A stretch of 64,000 nucleotides of DNA from Anaerolineae bacterium. GTDB taxonomy: Bacteria; Chloroflexota; Anaerolineae; Aggregatilineales; Phototrophicaceae. This document shows, one piece after another, positions 53,889-63,244 of the stretch (positions are counted from its first letter, which is position 1; every line of letters begins with the position of its first letter). Under the pieces are notes generated by a model. The model was not told the origin of the DNA, made no database searches, and was given only the letters and a program-made list of their open reading frames with translations. The stretch spans positions 1 through 64,000 of the forward strand of contig JAJDWK010000087.1 of NCBI GenBank assembly GCA_022825675.1, read 5' to 3'. A program made the position numbers and the translations under genes.

Positions 53889-55334
53889 ATGCGGCGCATC
53901 CTGCAAATGCTCAGCCTGGCTGCCTGGCTGCTCGCGGTTTCCGCCTCCGCGCAGGGCGAGATTCCGCGCTTCGCCGCTGATGAATGCCCCGAGTTTATTC
54001 AGCGGCTGGCGGCTGAAAATGACGCTGCCATAACTTGCGGCTACCTGCTGGTCGCGGAAGAGCGCGCAGATGCGCGCAACAGCCGCCATATTCAGCTTTT
54101 TGTCGCGCGCATCGCCGCGGGAAGCCGAAGGCACTCCGCGCCGCTGCTATTCCTTGAAGGCGGTCCGGGCGATGCCGCCTCTGACCGTATCGGGGAATTG
54201 CTGGGATCGTTTTTGCATCAGGAGCTTGACATCATCATCATGGACCAGCGCGGCAGCGGGCTGTCGCGCCCGGCGCTCAACTGCCACGAGCGCGACCAGC
54301 GGCGCAGCGCTGATACTCTGCGCTGGGTTCGCGCCTGTTTCCATCGATTGTCGGGCGCAGGCATAGCGCTGCATGCTTATACCAGCGCCAGCAGCGCCGC
54401 TGATATTCAGGATTTGCTCCGCGCCCTGGCGATACCCGAAGTTGATGTCTACGGCTTCTCCTATGGCTCGCGCTTGGCGCTGACTTTCCTGCGCGAATAT
54501 CCCGGCAGCGTGCGCTCACTGATCTTGGATGCCACGGTGCCGCCCCATGTCAATATCATGGAGGGGCGCGCCGGGGCTGCTTTTGCGGCGCTGGAGCAGC
54601 TTTTCCACGAGTGCGCGGGCGCGCCGGCATGTCAGCGCGCTTTTAATACTTTGCGCGCTGATTTTTACGAGACGGTCAAGCGGCTTAATGCTGCGCCCGC
54701 CCGCGTTGCACTCGACGATGGCGGCAGTGTGGTCGAAATCACCGGCGACAGCTTCGTCTATGCCTTGCATGCCAGCCTGCTGGATTATCAGCGGCTGCCC
54801 TTCATCCCGGCGCAAATCGCCAATGCCGCCAAGGGCGATTACTCCGACATGCTTGCTGCGGCAAATCGGTTGGATCGGCGCGACAGCCATAGCGAGGGCT
54901 TGTATTTCAGCGTGCTTTGCGCCGAAGAGCTGCCCTTTAACAGTGAGCGGCGGGCGCATCAAGACGCTGCCGCCATCCCGCCGCCAGTGCAGGCAGCGCT
55001 GAGCAAGCTGGCGCTGAGGCCTTTTGCCGAGTGCCGCGCCTGGGAAGTCCCGCGCGCGCCGGAGTTTGAAAATCAGCCAGTGCGCAGCGATGTGCCCGCG
55101 CTTTTGCTGTCGGGAAGCTATGATGCGCTGGCGCCGTCCGCCTGGGCGGCGGAGGCGCAGCGCTGGCTGGATAATGCCTGGCATGTGGTCTTCCCGCATA
55201 CGGGGCACGGCTCGCTATTCGCGGGCGCTTGTGCCGAGCGCATCGCCCGCGCCTTCCTCAGCGCGCCGCGACAAGCGCCACCGCTCGCCTGCTTACAAGA
55301 ACAGGCTCCGCCTGATTTCCATATCCCCGCATAA
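53889..55334 (+). CDS. Secreted alpha/beta hydrolase (TAP/prolyl aminopeptidase-like)
   Basis: Exported enzyme of 481 residues. The signal peptide is MRRILQMLSLAAWLLAVSAS, with cleavage near SASAQ. The hydrolase core shows the oxyanion segment LEGGPGDAAS, DQRGSGLS, nucleophile S191 in YGFSYGSRLAL, D412 in LSGSYDALAP and H440 in HTGHGSLF, a complete triad in the tripeptidyl/prolyl aminopeptidase arrangement. It sits 6 bases after map inside the ribosomal cluster, where infA is commonly found, and probably shares the adk-map transcript. A peptidase or esterase role is inferred. Confidence 0.88.
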   Translation: MRRILQMLSLAAWLLAVSASAQGEIPRFAADECPEFIQRLAAENDAAITCGYLLVAEERADARNSRHIQLFVARIAAGSRRHSAPLLFLEGGPGDAASDRIGELLGSFLHQELDIIIMDQRGSGLSRPALNCHERDQRRSADTLRWVRACFHRLSGAGIALHAYTSASSAADIQDLLRALAIPEVDVYGFSYGSRLALTFLREYPGSVRSLILDATVPPHVNIMEGRAGAAFAALEQLFHECAGAPACQRAFNTLRADFYETVKRLNAAPARVALDDGGSVVEITGDSFVYALHASLLDYQRLPFIPAQIANAAKGDYSDMLAAANRLDRRDSHSEGLYFSVLCAEELPFNSERRAHQDAAAIPPPVQAALSKLALRPFAECRAWEVPRAPEFENQPVRSDVPALLLSGSYDALAPSAWAAEAQRWLDNAWHVVFPHTGHGSLFAGACAERIARAFLSAPRQAPPLACLQEQAPPDFHIPA

Positions 55335-55424
55335 TTTCCGCTGCCGCTATGCGCACTATCAGAAGCTACTGTGGCACCGCTCCCCCGAAAAATAATTGTT
55401 CGCGGTATCGGGAAAATAAGTCCC

Positions 55425-55452
55425 TTTACAAGCCAGATTCCTATGATAGAAT
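55425..55452 (+). promoter_or_regulatory. Probable promoter of the rpmJ-rpsM-rpsK-rpoA operon
   Basis: TTTACA (55425-55430), 16 bases, then TAGAAT (55447-55452). Predicted start near 55459 gives a leader of about 135 bases before rpmJ containing an ACGCT-N7-AGCGT hairpin. An independent promoter here fits the insertion of an unrelated gene upstream. Confidence 0.6.
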
Positions 55453-55595
55453 GCGGTCTTGTTGCTGCCGGTGCCAAGGTGAATCGGCGCAAGGATGACA
55501 AGTATCGAGCATTTGACGAGACGCTGCTGCGGAGCGTTTGTTCTGCTGGCAGGTATCGCCTTTAGCAGTGTTGAAAAGCAGCCGAGGATTGTACG

Positions 55596-55709
55596 ATGAA
55601 AGTATCAGCCAGCGTCCGCCGCCGTTGCCCCAAGTGCCGCGTCATCAAGCGGAACGGGCGCGTGATGATTATTTGCGAAAACCCAAAACACAAACAGAGG
55701 CAGGGCTAA
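55596..55709 (+). CDS. rpmJ: 50S ribosomal protein L36
   Basis: A 37-residue protein, [20 protein letters not shown] to RQG, of the zinc-binding type with Cys-x2-Cys, a third Cys (IICEN) and His (KH). Too short for standard ORF lists but unmistakable. It lies 31 bases before rpsM, its usual neighbour. Confidence 0.95.
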   Translation: MKVSASVRRRCPKCRVIKRNGRVMIICENPKHKQRQG

Positions 55710-55740
55710 AGCCCGCCATGACTAGCCGAGGAGCAATGCT

Positions 55741-56127
55741 ATGGCGCGTATAGAAGGCGTGGACCTGCCGCGTGACAAGCGGGTTGTTATTGGGCTTACC
55801 TACATCTATGGTATCGGCCGTTCCACCAGCCAAAAACTGCTGGATTCCGCGGGAATTGAGTACAGCACCCGCATTCGCGACCTCAGCGAAAGCGAAGTGC
55901 AGCGCCTGCGCGAATTGATCGGCGGCTTGACGACCGAGGGCGACCTGCGGCGCGAGACCCAGCTGAACATCAAACGGCTGATGGAGATTAACTCCTATCG
56001 CGGCTTGCGCCATCGGCGGCGTTTGCCCGTGCGCGGGCAGCGTACGCGCACCAACGGGCGGACGCGGCGCGGCAAAAAACAGACTGTCGCCGGGCGCGGG
56101 CGCCGGCGCGGCGCTACCAAGAAATAA
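55741..56127 (+). CDS. rpsM: 30S ribosomal protein S13
   Basis: Small-subunit head protein of 128 residues that bridges to the large subunit and P-site t[28 protein letters not shown], the H2TH-like helix [26 protein letters not shown] and the basic tail ending GRRRGATKK are typical. GAGGAGC precedes the ATG. Confidence 0.97.
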   Translation: MARIEGVDLPRDKRVVIGLTYIYGIGRSTSQKLLDSAGIEYSTRIRDLSESEVQRLRELIGGLTTEGDLRRETQLNIKRLMEINSYRGLRHRRRLPVRGQRTRTNGRTRRGKKQTVAGRGRRRGATKK

Positions 56128-56221
56128 GCGCCCGCTCCCGGCGGGAGCCAGCGGCGCAGCCACCCATCTAATGGCAAGCGCCTGATTTTCCGGAACAAAA
56201 TAGTGTAAACGGAGCAGCTTA

Positions 56222-56620
56222 ATGGCGAGAGCGAGACGCAGCGGTCGTGGGACTGCCAGGCGAGTATTCAAGAATATACCCTATGGTCAGGCGCATATTT
56301 ACGCCACCTTCAACAATACTATCATCTCGATGACAGACCAGTCGGGCAATGTCATCACCTGGGCTAGCGCCGGCACCTCGGGCTTTACCGGCAGCCGCAA
56401 GAACACGCCGTATGCGGCGCGCATGGCGGCTGAGACCGCCGCCACCAATGCCCAGCAGCATGGCATGAAAGAAGTTGACATCTTCGTCAAAGGTCCTGGT
56501 CCCGGGCGGGAAGCGGCAATCCGCTCGATACAGCAGAGTGGCTTAAAAGTACGCTCGATAGCCGATGTAACGCCGGTGCCGCATAACGGTGTGCGCCCGC
56601 CCAAGCGCCGGCGCGTTTAG
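56222..56620 (+). CDS. rpsK: 30S ribosomal protein S11
   Basis: Platform protein of 132 residues. [44 protein letters not shown] and [19 protein letters not shown] are diagnostic; the C-terminal [16 protein letters not shown] is standard. rpsD would normally follow; rpoA does instead, after 21 bases. Confidence 0.97.
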   Translation: MARARRSGRGTARRVFKNIPYGQAHIYATFNNTIISMTDQSGNVITWASAGTSGFTGSRKNTPYAARMAAETAATNAQQHGMKEVDIFVKGPGPGREAAIRSIQQSGLKVRSIADVTPVPHNGVRPPKRRRV

Positions 56621-56641
56621 TCGAAAGGAAGTCCCAAGCCC

Positions 56642-57676
56642 ATGGTAATGCCACCCACAATTGCCCCAGCTAGTAACAGCAGCGCCTCTGTTGACCTGTT
56701 CACAGAGAATTTGAGCCTGCCCGGGCGCATCGAGCCTTTGAATGTCACGCGGAATTACGGGCGTTTTGCAGTCAGCCCGCTAGAAAGCGGCTATGGCTTG
56801 ACATGGGGCAACACCTTGCGCCGCGTGTTGCTGTCGTCCCTGCCCGGCGCGGCGGTTACCAGCGTGCGTATTGACGGCGTGGATCACGAATTCTCTGAAA
56901 TCCCGCATGTGCGCGAAGATATCACGCAGCTGATATTGCAAATCAAAGAATTGCGTTTGGTGCTTCACGGCGTCAACAGCGCCAAGATGAAGCTCAATGG
57001 CGTGGTTGGTCAGGTAACCGCGGCGGATATCGTCCCGGATGCGGAAGTCGAGATCGAGAACCTGGACCTCTATCTATTCACTGTGGATGACGAAGACGCC
57101 AATATCGAGATGACTTTCACTGTGGAAGCGGGCAAAGGCTACAGCCCGGCGGAAGAGCGGAGTTCCCTTACCGCTTTTGAATTGCCCGTTGACGCCATCT
57201 TCAGCCCGATAAAGCGGGTCGACTTCAATGTCGAGCCGGCGCGGGTGGGGCAACGGACAAATTATGACCGGCTGATATTGGAAATCTGGACTGACGGCAC
57301 AATCCGCCCGCAGGTGGCGCTGGCGCAAGCTGGCAAAATCGTGATACATCAAGCTATGGTCTTCGCCGATGTTGATGAAGAGTATGTGGATAACATCGTG
57401 CCGCTGCCGCAAGAGCCAGAAGACTCGAATACCCGCGCGCTCTTCCATGATAAACCGATTGAAGAGCTGGATTTGACTGTGCGCGTTTTCAACTCTCTCA
57501 AGCGCACTGGCATGACCTCGGTCGGCGACATCGTGGATGCGTGGATACGCGGTCGCGACACAATGCTGAATATCCGCAACTTCGGCGAAAAATCGCTTGA
57601 TGAGCTTGAAGAAAAGCTCAAGGAAAAGGACTACTGGCGCTTTATCGAAAGCGCGATAGCCGATAAGGAAGACTAG
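56642..57676 (+). CDS. rpoA: RNA polymerase subunit alpha
   Basis: Assembly scaffold of RNA polymerase, 344 residues. The N-terminal domain shows [30 protein letters not shown] and DILP-like [29 protein letters not shown] is typical. The C-terminal domain, which binds UP elements and activators, holds [17 protein letters not shown] and [15 protein letters not shown]. The N-terminus has about 25 extra Ser/Pro-rich residues before LSLPGRIE. 14 bases before rplQ. Confidence 0.98.
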   Translation: MVMPPTIAPASNSSASVDLFTENLSLPGRIEPLNVTRNYGRFAVSPLESGYGLTWGNTLRRVLLSSLPGAAVTSVRIDGVDHEFSEIPHVREDITQLILQIKELRLVLHGVNSAKMKLNGVVGQVTAADIVPDAEVEIENLDLYLFTVDDEDANIEMTFTVEAGKGYSPAEERSSLTAFELPVDAIFSPIKRVDFNVEPARVGQRTNYDRLILEIWTDGTIRPQVALAQAGKIVIHQAMVFADVDEEYVDNIVPLPQEPEDSNTRALFHDKPIEELDLTVRVFNSLKRTGMTSVGDIVDAWIRGRDTMLNIRNFGEKSLDELEEKLKEKDYWRFIESAIADKED

Positions 57677-57690
57677 CGAGGCGCAAACAC

Positions 57691-58098
57691 ATGCGACATC
57701 GGAAGCATGGCAAAAAACTTAACCGGAGCAGCAGCCACCGCAAAGCGCTGCGCATGAACCTTGCGACAGAATTGCTGCGCCGCGGGCGTATCCGCACGAC
57801 ATTTCACAAGGCAAAATTTGTGCAGAGCCATGCCGAGCGCATGATTACCCTTGCCAAGCGCGGGCTGGCAAAAGCGGAAAGCAAAGGCGACAACTTAATC
57901 GCGGTGCATGCCCGCCGTCAAGTCGCCCGCCGCTTGAACAATGACCGCGTACTTGTCGGCAAGGTCTTTGACGAGCTTGCGCCCCGCTATAAAGACCGCC
58001 CCGGCGGCTATACCCGCATTCTCAAGCTGGGACCGCGCAAGGGCGACAATGCCGAAATGGCGCTGATTGAATTGGTCGATTTTGCGCCAGCGGACTGA
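57691..58098 (+). CDS. rplQ: 50S ribosomal protein L17
   Basis: Large-subunit protein of 135 residues. [20 protein letters not shown] and [19 protein letters not shown] are typical, and [25 protein letters not shown] closes the core. 14 bases separate it from truA. Confidence 0.97.
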   Translation: MRHRKHGKKLNRSSSHRKALRMNLATELLRRGRIRTTFHKAKFVQSHAERMITLAKRGLAKAESKGDNLIAVHARRQVARRLNNDRVLVGKVFDELAPRYKDRPGGYTRILKLGPRKGDNAEMALIELVDFAPAD

Positions 58099-58112
58099 GG
58101 CATCAGCGGCTG

Positions 58113-58892
58113 ATGGCTCGCTTTGCCGCCGTCCTGGCTTATGATGGAAGCGCCTATCGCGGCTTCCAGCGGCAAAAGCCGCCGACGCCTACAATCCAGG
58201 CGGCGGTGGAACGGGCAATCGCCCGTGTCAGTGGGGAAGCGGCGACCATCGTCGCTGCCGGGAGAACGGACGCCGGAGTGCACGCTGCGGGCCAAGTCAT
58301 CGCTTTTGACTTGAACTGGCGGCATAAGGAAGCGGATTTGTTACGGGCGCTGAATGCCAATTTGCCAGCCGATATCGCGCTGCAAAGTTTGTGCGAACGG
58401 GCGGGGTTCCATCCCCGGTATGATGCGCTTTGGCGGCAATATGTCTATCGCATCGCGCTGCCAGCCCAGCGCAACCCAATGCTGGGGCGGCAAATCTGGC
58501 AGCTGCCGGGTGCCAAGTTGGACATGCAAGGCATGAAGGCGGTCGCGGCGCTATGCCTGGGAGAGCAGGATTTTGCCGCTTTTGGCAGCCCGCCGCATCC
58601 AGAAAGCAGCAACACGCGGCGCACAGTATTTGTATCGCGCTGGCAGCGGGAAGAAGGAAGGTTCGGTCCCATAGTCAGCTATCGCATCCGCGGCACCGCT
58701 TTTTTGTATCACATGGTGCGGCGGCTGGTGGGCGCAATGGTGGAAGTGGGACGGGGCGCAATGAGCCGCGAGGACTTTGAGCAGATTGTACACAGCCGTG
58801 ATATCAAGCAAGCGAAAGCGCTGGCACCGCCCATTGGGCTGGTATTGGAAGCGGTAGGCTACCCGCCAGCGCGCGCAAACGGCATCAACTAG
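58113..58892 (+). CDS. truA: tRNA pseudouridine(38-40) synthase
   Basis: Isomerises uridines 38-40 in the anticodon stem; 259 residues. The catalytic Asp is D53 in AAGRTDAGVHAAGQV. LAYDGSAYRGFQRQ, FHPRYDALWRQYVYRI and the C-terminal GTAFLYHMVRRLVGAMVEVGRG are diagnostic. It lies between rplQ and rplM as in many bacteria. Confidence 0.96.
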   Translation: MARFAAVLAYDGSAYRGFQRQKPPTPTIQAAVERAIARVSGEAATIVAAGRTDAGVHAAGQVIAFDLNWRHKEADLLRALNANLPADIALQSLCERAGFHPRYDALWRQYVYRIALPAQRNPMLGRQIWQLPGAKLDMQGMKAVAALCLGEQDFAAFGSPPHPESSNTRRTVFVSRWQREEGRFGPIVSYRIRGTAFLYHMVRRLVGAMVEVGRGAMSREDFEQIVHSRDIKQAKALAPPIGLVLEAVGYPPARANGIN

Positions 58893-58934
58893 AAAAACGG
58901 CGACAGTCGCCATGGCATCGCTGGAGGGAACCCG

Positions 58935-59375
58935 ATGAAACACTCTATTCAAAAGACATACGCCACCACGCCGGCCGCTATCGAACGGCGCTGGTGGGTT
59001 GTGGATGCGCATGGCATGACTTTGGGGCGGCTGGCTTCCAAAGTCGCGCCGATATTACGCGGCACGCACAAACCCTATTTCACACCGCACCTTGATACCG
59101 GCGACCATGTGATTATTGTCAACGCCGACAAAATCCGCGTCACCGGCAAGCGGCTGGACCAGAAACTGTATTACCGTCACAGCGGCTATCCTGGCGGGCT
59201 CAAGAGTATGACCTTGCGCGAAATGATGGACCGTCATCCAACCCGCGCCTTGAAGCTCGCCATCAAAGGCATGCTGCCCAAAGGTCCGCTGGGGCGGCAA
59301 ATGATGAGAAAATTGCGGCTCTATAAAGGCGCGGAACACCCGCATCAGGCGCAGCAGCCGCAAGTGATGCTGTAA
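58935..59375 (+). CDS. rplM: 50S ribosomal protein L13
   Basis: Early-assembly large-subunit protein of 146 residues. [48 protein letters not shown] and [22 protein letters not shown] are typical. TGGAGGG precedes the ATG. The 42-base spacer after truA has a GGCGAC-AGTCGCC hairpin. Confidence 0.97.
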   Translation: MKHSIQKTYATTPAAIERRWWVVDAHGMTLGRLASKVAPILRGTHKPYFTPHLDTGDHVIIVNADKIRVTGKRLDQKLYYRHSGYPGGLKSMTLREMMDRHPTRALKLAIKGMLPKGPLGRQMMRKLRLYKGAEHPHQAQQPQVML

Positions 59376-59438
59376 CCAACCGACTTTTTATGAATAGCGC
59401 GCTCGTGCCGCTGCGAGCCCGCACTGAGGAGAAACTGA

Positions 59439-59834
59439 ATGTCAGCACAATATTATGAGGGAATCGGCCGCCGCAAATCGGCATCCGCCCGCGTGAGGCT
59501 CTTCCCCGGCGGCACCGGGCGCTTCATCATCAACGGCAAAGACGGGCAGGACTATCTGCCGCGGCTCGGGGATATGCAGCATTGCCTGGCACCCTTGACG
59601 CACATCGGGCAGGAACGCAGCTATGATGTTTCGGTGCATGTCAAAGGCGGCGGCATCACCGGGCAGCGGGACGCCATCGTGCTTGGCGTTGCCCGCGCGC
59701 TGGAAAAAATTGATCCCGACCTGCGCTCTACCTTAAAAGGCGAAGGCTTCCTCTCGCGTGATGCCCGCGTCAAAGAACGGAAGAAGCCAGGGCTAAAGCG
59801 CGCGCGCAAGGCGCCCACCTACACCAAGCGCTAG
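59439..59834 (+). CDS. rpsI: 30S ribosomal protein S9
   Basis: Small-subunit head protein of 131 residues whose C-terminus reaches the P-site tRNA. YEGIGRRKSASARVRLFPGGTG and GGGITGQRDAIVLGVARAL are typical, and the sequence ends KARKAPTYTKR, the usual basic end with a terminal Lys-Arg. Last ribosomal gene of the cluster. Confidence 0.97.
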   Translation: MSAQYYEGIGRRKSASARVRLFPGGTGRFIINGKDGQDYLPRLGDMQHCLAPLTHIGQERSYDVSVHVKGGGITGQRDAIVLGVARALEKIDPDLRSTLKGEGFLSRDARVKERKKPGLKRARKAPTYTKR

Positions 59835-59871
59835 CGCATCTAAAGGCACAGCCTGAGGGCTGCCGCCACGC

Positions 59872-61326
59872 ATGATAACCATACTCGGCTTGGGTCCTGG
59901 AAGCGGCGACTTGCTGACGCGGCGGGCATGGCAGGCGCTGCAAGCCGCGGATACGGTCTATCTGCGCACTTTGCAGCACCCCTGCGTCGCCGATTTGCCC
60001 AAACAGCTTGACTTGCGCAGCTTCGACAGCATCTATCAAACTCGCGAGCAATTTGAAGATGTCTATGCCGAAATCAGCCGGCGCATAATGGACAGCGCCG
60101 TCCGCGATGGCGCTGTCCTGTATGCGGTACCGGGCGACCCCACGGTGGGCGAAGCGACTGTCAGCAAGATACAGCAGGCAGCGCGGGAAGCGGGCATAGC
60201 GGTCGAGACTATACATGGCATCAGCTTTATCGAGCCTTGCCTGGCGCAGCTCGGGCGGGATGCTCTCGATGGCATGCAAATCCTGGACGCTCTCGCCGTT
60301 GCCGAGCAGTATCACCCGCCCCTAAACCCGGCGCTGCCGGCGTTGCTCGCCCAAGTCTACAGCCGCGATGTCGCCTCACAGCTGAAATTGACGCTGATGA
60401 ACCAGTATCCGGACGATTTCCCGGTTAGCTTACTGCACATGGCGGGCGCGACCGCCGCCAACAGCGAAGCGCTCAAGCTCTATGAAATTGATCGCAGCCC
60501 TCACATCGGCGTGATGACCAGCTTGTACCTGCCGCCGCTCGGCGAATTAACCAGCTTCGAGGCGCTGCAGAATCTCATCGCCCATCTGCGCTCGCCAGAA
60601 GGCTGCCCCTGGGACCGCGAGCAGAGCCATAAATCGCTGCGCCCCTTCCTGATAGAAGAAGCGCAAGAAACATTGGAAGCGCTTGATGACGGCGCGCCCG
60701 CGGCGCTTGCCGAAGAATTGGGCGACCTGCTGCTGCAAATCCTGCTGCATACACAAATCGCGATAGATGACGGCGAATTCATGATGCCGGACCTGCTGCG
60801 CCGCCTCAACCAAAAGCTCATCCGCCGCCACCCGCATGTCTTCGCCGGCTTAAAAACCAGCGGCAGCCCCGAGGAGCTGTCACGCATTTGGCAGTCGGCC
60901 AAAGCGGCGGAGAAAGCGGCGGAGGGAACCCAGCGCGACTCGCTGCTGGCGGGCGTACCCAAGGGCGCGCCGGCGCTGTTTGTCGCCCATAGCTATTCCG
61001 CGCGCGCCGCCAAAGTCGGCTTCGATTGGGGTGATGTCACCGGCGTAGAAGCGAAATTCCGCGAAGAACTGGCGGAGGTACTGGCGGCGGAAAGCGCCGA
61101 AGCCCGCGCCAAAGAAATCGGCGACATGATCTTTGTGCTGGTGAACTGGCTGCGCTGGCTGGGCATCGACGACCCGGAAAGCCACATGCGGGCGGTCAAC
61201 GCCAAGTTTTACCGCCGCTTCTGCCATGTTGAGGCGCGGGCGGCAGCGCAGGGCAAAGCGCTGACAGAATTCCCGCTCGAAGCGCTGGAAGCCTGGTGGC
61301 AAGAAGCCAAAGCGCTCGGGATGTGA
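59872..61326 (+). CDS. mazG: Tetrapyrrole-methylase-like / MazG pyrophosphohydrolase fusion
   Basis: A 484-residue two-domain protein. Residues 1 to about 225 have the SAM-methylase fold (ITILGLGPGSGDLLTRRAW, YAVPGDPTVGEATV) found in YabN-type proteins, whose activity is unknown. The remainder is a double MazG domain that hydrolyses NTPs to NMP and PPi: PEGCPWDREQSHKSLRPFL, EEAQETLEAL, EELGDLLLQILLHTQIA and later FDWGDVTGVEAKFREELAEV with ELGD-like KEIGDMIF. It clears abnormal nucleotides. Overlaps the next gene by one base (TGATG). Confidence 0.93.
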   Translation: MITILGLGPGSGDLLTRRAWQALQAADTVYLRTLQHPCVADLPKQLDLRSFDSIYQTREQFEDVYAEISRRIMDSAVRDGAVLYAVPGDPTVGEATVSKIQQAAREAGIAVETIHGISFIEPCLAQLGRDALDGMQILDALAVAEQYHPPLNPALPALLAQVYSRDVASQLKLTLMNQYPDDFPVSLLHMAGATAANSEALKLYEIDRSPHIGVMTSLYLPPLGELTSFEALQNLIAHLRSPEGCPWDREQSHKSLRPFLIEEAQETLEALDDGAPAALAEELGDLLLQILLHTQIAIDDGEFMMPDLLRRLNQKLIRRHPHVFAGLKTSGSPEELSRIWQSAKAAEKAAEGTQRDSLLAGVPKGAPALFVAHSYSARAAKVGFDWGDVTGVEAKFREELAEVLAAESAEARAKEIGDMIFVLVNWLRWLGIDDPESHMRAVNAKFYRRFCHVEARAAAQGKALTEFPLEALEAWWQEAKALGM

Positions 61327-62078
61327 TGCCTGCCGCCGAAGTTATTTTGGAAGGCGCGCTTTCGGTGCAGGCGGCGCTGGAAGCGGGCAGCCGCCCCATC
61401 TTCGAGCTGCTAATCGCCCAGGACAAAGGGAATGACCGCCGCCTGCGCCCGCTGCTTGGCTTGGCTGAGGCTGCTGGAATCGCCATCTCGCGGAAGACGC
61501 GCGCCCAGCTCAGCCAGTTGGCGGCGGGCGCAAGCCATGGCGGCGTCTTGGCGCGGGCGGGCGAACGCCAATACTGCGCCTTGCCAGCGCTGCTGCCCAA
61601 TGACCGCGCGCCCTTCGTGGTGATGCTGGATGGCATTGAAGACCCTTACAACTTTGCCGGGGCGATACGGGTGCTCTACGCGGCTGGCGCTGATGGTGTG
61701 GTGCTGCGACCGCGCAATTGGACTTCCGCCGCCGCGCTCGTCAGCCGGGCTAGCGCTGGTGCCAGCGAACGCATGCCCATCGCCATCGTCCCCAGCGCCC
61801 ACGATGCCGCCGATTTCTTCCGCGAGCGCGGGCTGCGCATCGCCGCAGCTGCCCAGGGCCGGGGCGCAAAAGATATCTTCAGCGCCGACCTCACGCTGCC
61901 GCTCTTTTTGCTGATTGGCGGCGAACGCCGCGGCATCACTCGTTCATTTCTCGATAGCGCCGATATCCGCCTGCGCATCCCCTACGGGCGCGCATTTTCC
62001 GCTGCCTTGGGCACAGTTGGCGCCGCGTCCATCGCCGCCTTTGAAGTGCTGCGGCAGCGGCGAGTGCGCGAGCATTAG
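61326..62078 (+). CDS. TrmH/SpoU-family RNA 2'-O-methyltransferase, divergent
   Basis: A 250-residue SPOUT methyltransferase. An N-terminal L30e-like substrate-binding domain (LEGALSVQAALEAG ... SHGGVLARAGER) precedes the knot domain. Motif 1 is MLDGIEDPYNFAGAIRVLYAAG with the conserved Asn; motif 2 is LLIGGERRGI. Motif 3 reads IPYGRAFSAALGTVGAASIA in place of IPM-SLNVSVA, so the usual Ser-Leu-Asn is altered. Target RNA unknown (23S rRNA G2251-like or tRNA). Start ATG overlaps the mazG stop. Confidence 0.85.
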   Translation: MPAAEVILEGALSVQAALEAGSRPIFELLIAQDKGNDRRLRPLLGLAEAAGIAISRKTRAQLSQLAAGASHGGVLARAGERQYCALPALLPNDRAPFVVMLDGIEDPYNFAGAIRVLYAAGADGVVLRPRNWTSAAALVSRASAGASERMPIAIVPSAHDAADFFRERGLRIAAAAQGRGAKDIFSADLTLPLFLLIGGERRGITRSFLDSADIRLRIPYGRAFSAALGTVGAASIAAFEVLRQRRVREH

Positions 62079-62170
62079 CGCAATCGGCGGGCGCTTCGCT
62101 GTCAGGAAAAGTCAAGCTCTGCTAGTATATCTAACAGACAGCCACGACCGCATACTCACGAGGAGTTGGC

Positions 62171-63244
62171 ATGAAAGCTCTCATACTCGCTGCCGGCAAA
62201 GGCACGAGGCTGCGCCCAGTTACCTTGACGATGCCCAAATCCCTGGTGCCAGTGGCAAATCGCTGGCTGATAAAATACGCGCTTGACGCATTGAAGAAAG
62301 CCGCCTTGACCGACATCGGCATTGTCGTCAACAGCCTGGATTCCCCCATTGTCGCAAATTTGGGTGATGGTGCCCGCTTGGGCGTGAATATCCAGTACAT
62401 AGTGCAAGATGAGCAGCGGGGCCTCGCGCATGCAATCGGGCTGTGCAGCGATTTTGTCGGCGATGAGCCTTTCACCGTCTTCCTGGGCGATAACATCTTC
62501 CAGGATAAAATGACGAGCCTCTTGACCTCCTTCGCCGCCTCAAAGAACGAAGCGGCGGTGGTGCTGGGCAAAGTGCCTGACCCCACGCGCTTTGGCATCG
62601 CGGAAATCAACAATGGCACTATCGCCCGCGTGGTGGAGAAGCCGCAGAACCCGCCATCAAACCTGGCGATTGCCGGCGTGTATCTTTTCCGCAGCTCGGT
62701 CTTTGATGCCATCCGCCGCATCAAACCCTCGGGGCGCAACGAGCTTGAAATTACCGATGCCATCCAAGTGCTGATTGACGATGGCTATCCAGTCGCCGCC
62801 TACGAATTGGACGGCTGGTGGATTGATGCCGGCAAGCCGGACGCCATAATCATGGCAAACCAACTGGTGCTGGAAGAGCTGCCGTATACGCCTGCGCCAG
62901 AAAACAGCGGACACATCGAAGGCAATAGCGAGGTCAGCCATCGAGTGCTCATCGGCAGCGACAGCCGCATCATCGACAGCGTTGTCCGCGGTCCCGTCAT
63001 CATCGGGCGCAATGTCATCATCCGCAACAGCTATGTGGGACCTTATACTTCACTGGGCGATAATGTGGTTGTTGAAGGCAGCGAAATTGAATCCAGCATC
63101 GTCATGAAAAATTGCGAAATCCGCAACATCATGGGGCGGATTGACCGCAGCCTGCTGGCGGATAACGCCCGCGTCTCCGCGGCAACGCACATGCCCGATG
63201 CCCATCGCTTTGTCTTGGCGGAGAACAGTTATGTGCAATTTTAG
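62171..63244 (+). CDS. Glucose-1-phosphate thymidylyltransferase, long form
   Basis: Makes a nucleotide sugar (dTDP-glucose or UDP-type) for polysaccharide; 357 residues. The nucleotidyltransferase domain (1 to about 240) has MKALILAAGKGTRLRPVTLTMPKSLVPVAN, VFLGDNIF, VEKPQNPPSNLAIAGVYLF and DGWWIDAGKPDAI. The remaining residues form hexapeptide repeats of a left-handed beta-helix (VIIGRNVIIRNSYVGPYTSLGDNVVVEGSEI), as in StrD-type long enzymes. A -10-like TATATC at 62127 region and AGGAG precede it. Its stop overlaps the ATL gene (TTAG). Confidence 0.92.
   Translation: MKALILAAGKGTRLRPVTLTMPKSLVPVANRWLIKYALDALKKAALTDIGIVVNSLDSPIVANLGDGARLGVNIQYIVQDEQRGLAHAIGLCSDFVGDEPFTVFLGDNIFQDKMTSLLTSFAASKNEAAVVLGKVPDPTRFGIAEINNGTIARVVEKPQNPPSNLAIAGVYLFRSSVFDAIRRIKPSGRNELEITDAIQVLIDDGYPVAAYELDGWWIDAGKPDAIIMANQLVLEELPYTPAPENSGHIEGNSEVSHRVLIGSDSRIIDSVVRGPVIIGRNVIIRNSYVGPYTSLGDNVVVEGSEIESSIVMKNCEIRNIMGRIDRSLLADNARVSAATHMPDAHRFVLAENSYVQF

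Noticed and set aside
55495..55599. 34-codon open frame (MTSIEHLTRR...) whose stop overlaps the rpmJ start
   Set aside because: The ATGA overlap is attractive, but AAGG directly abuts the ATG with no spacing and the peptide has no recognisable features; I left it as leader sequence and it does not resemble IF-1.
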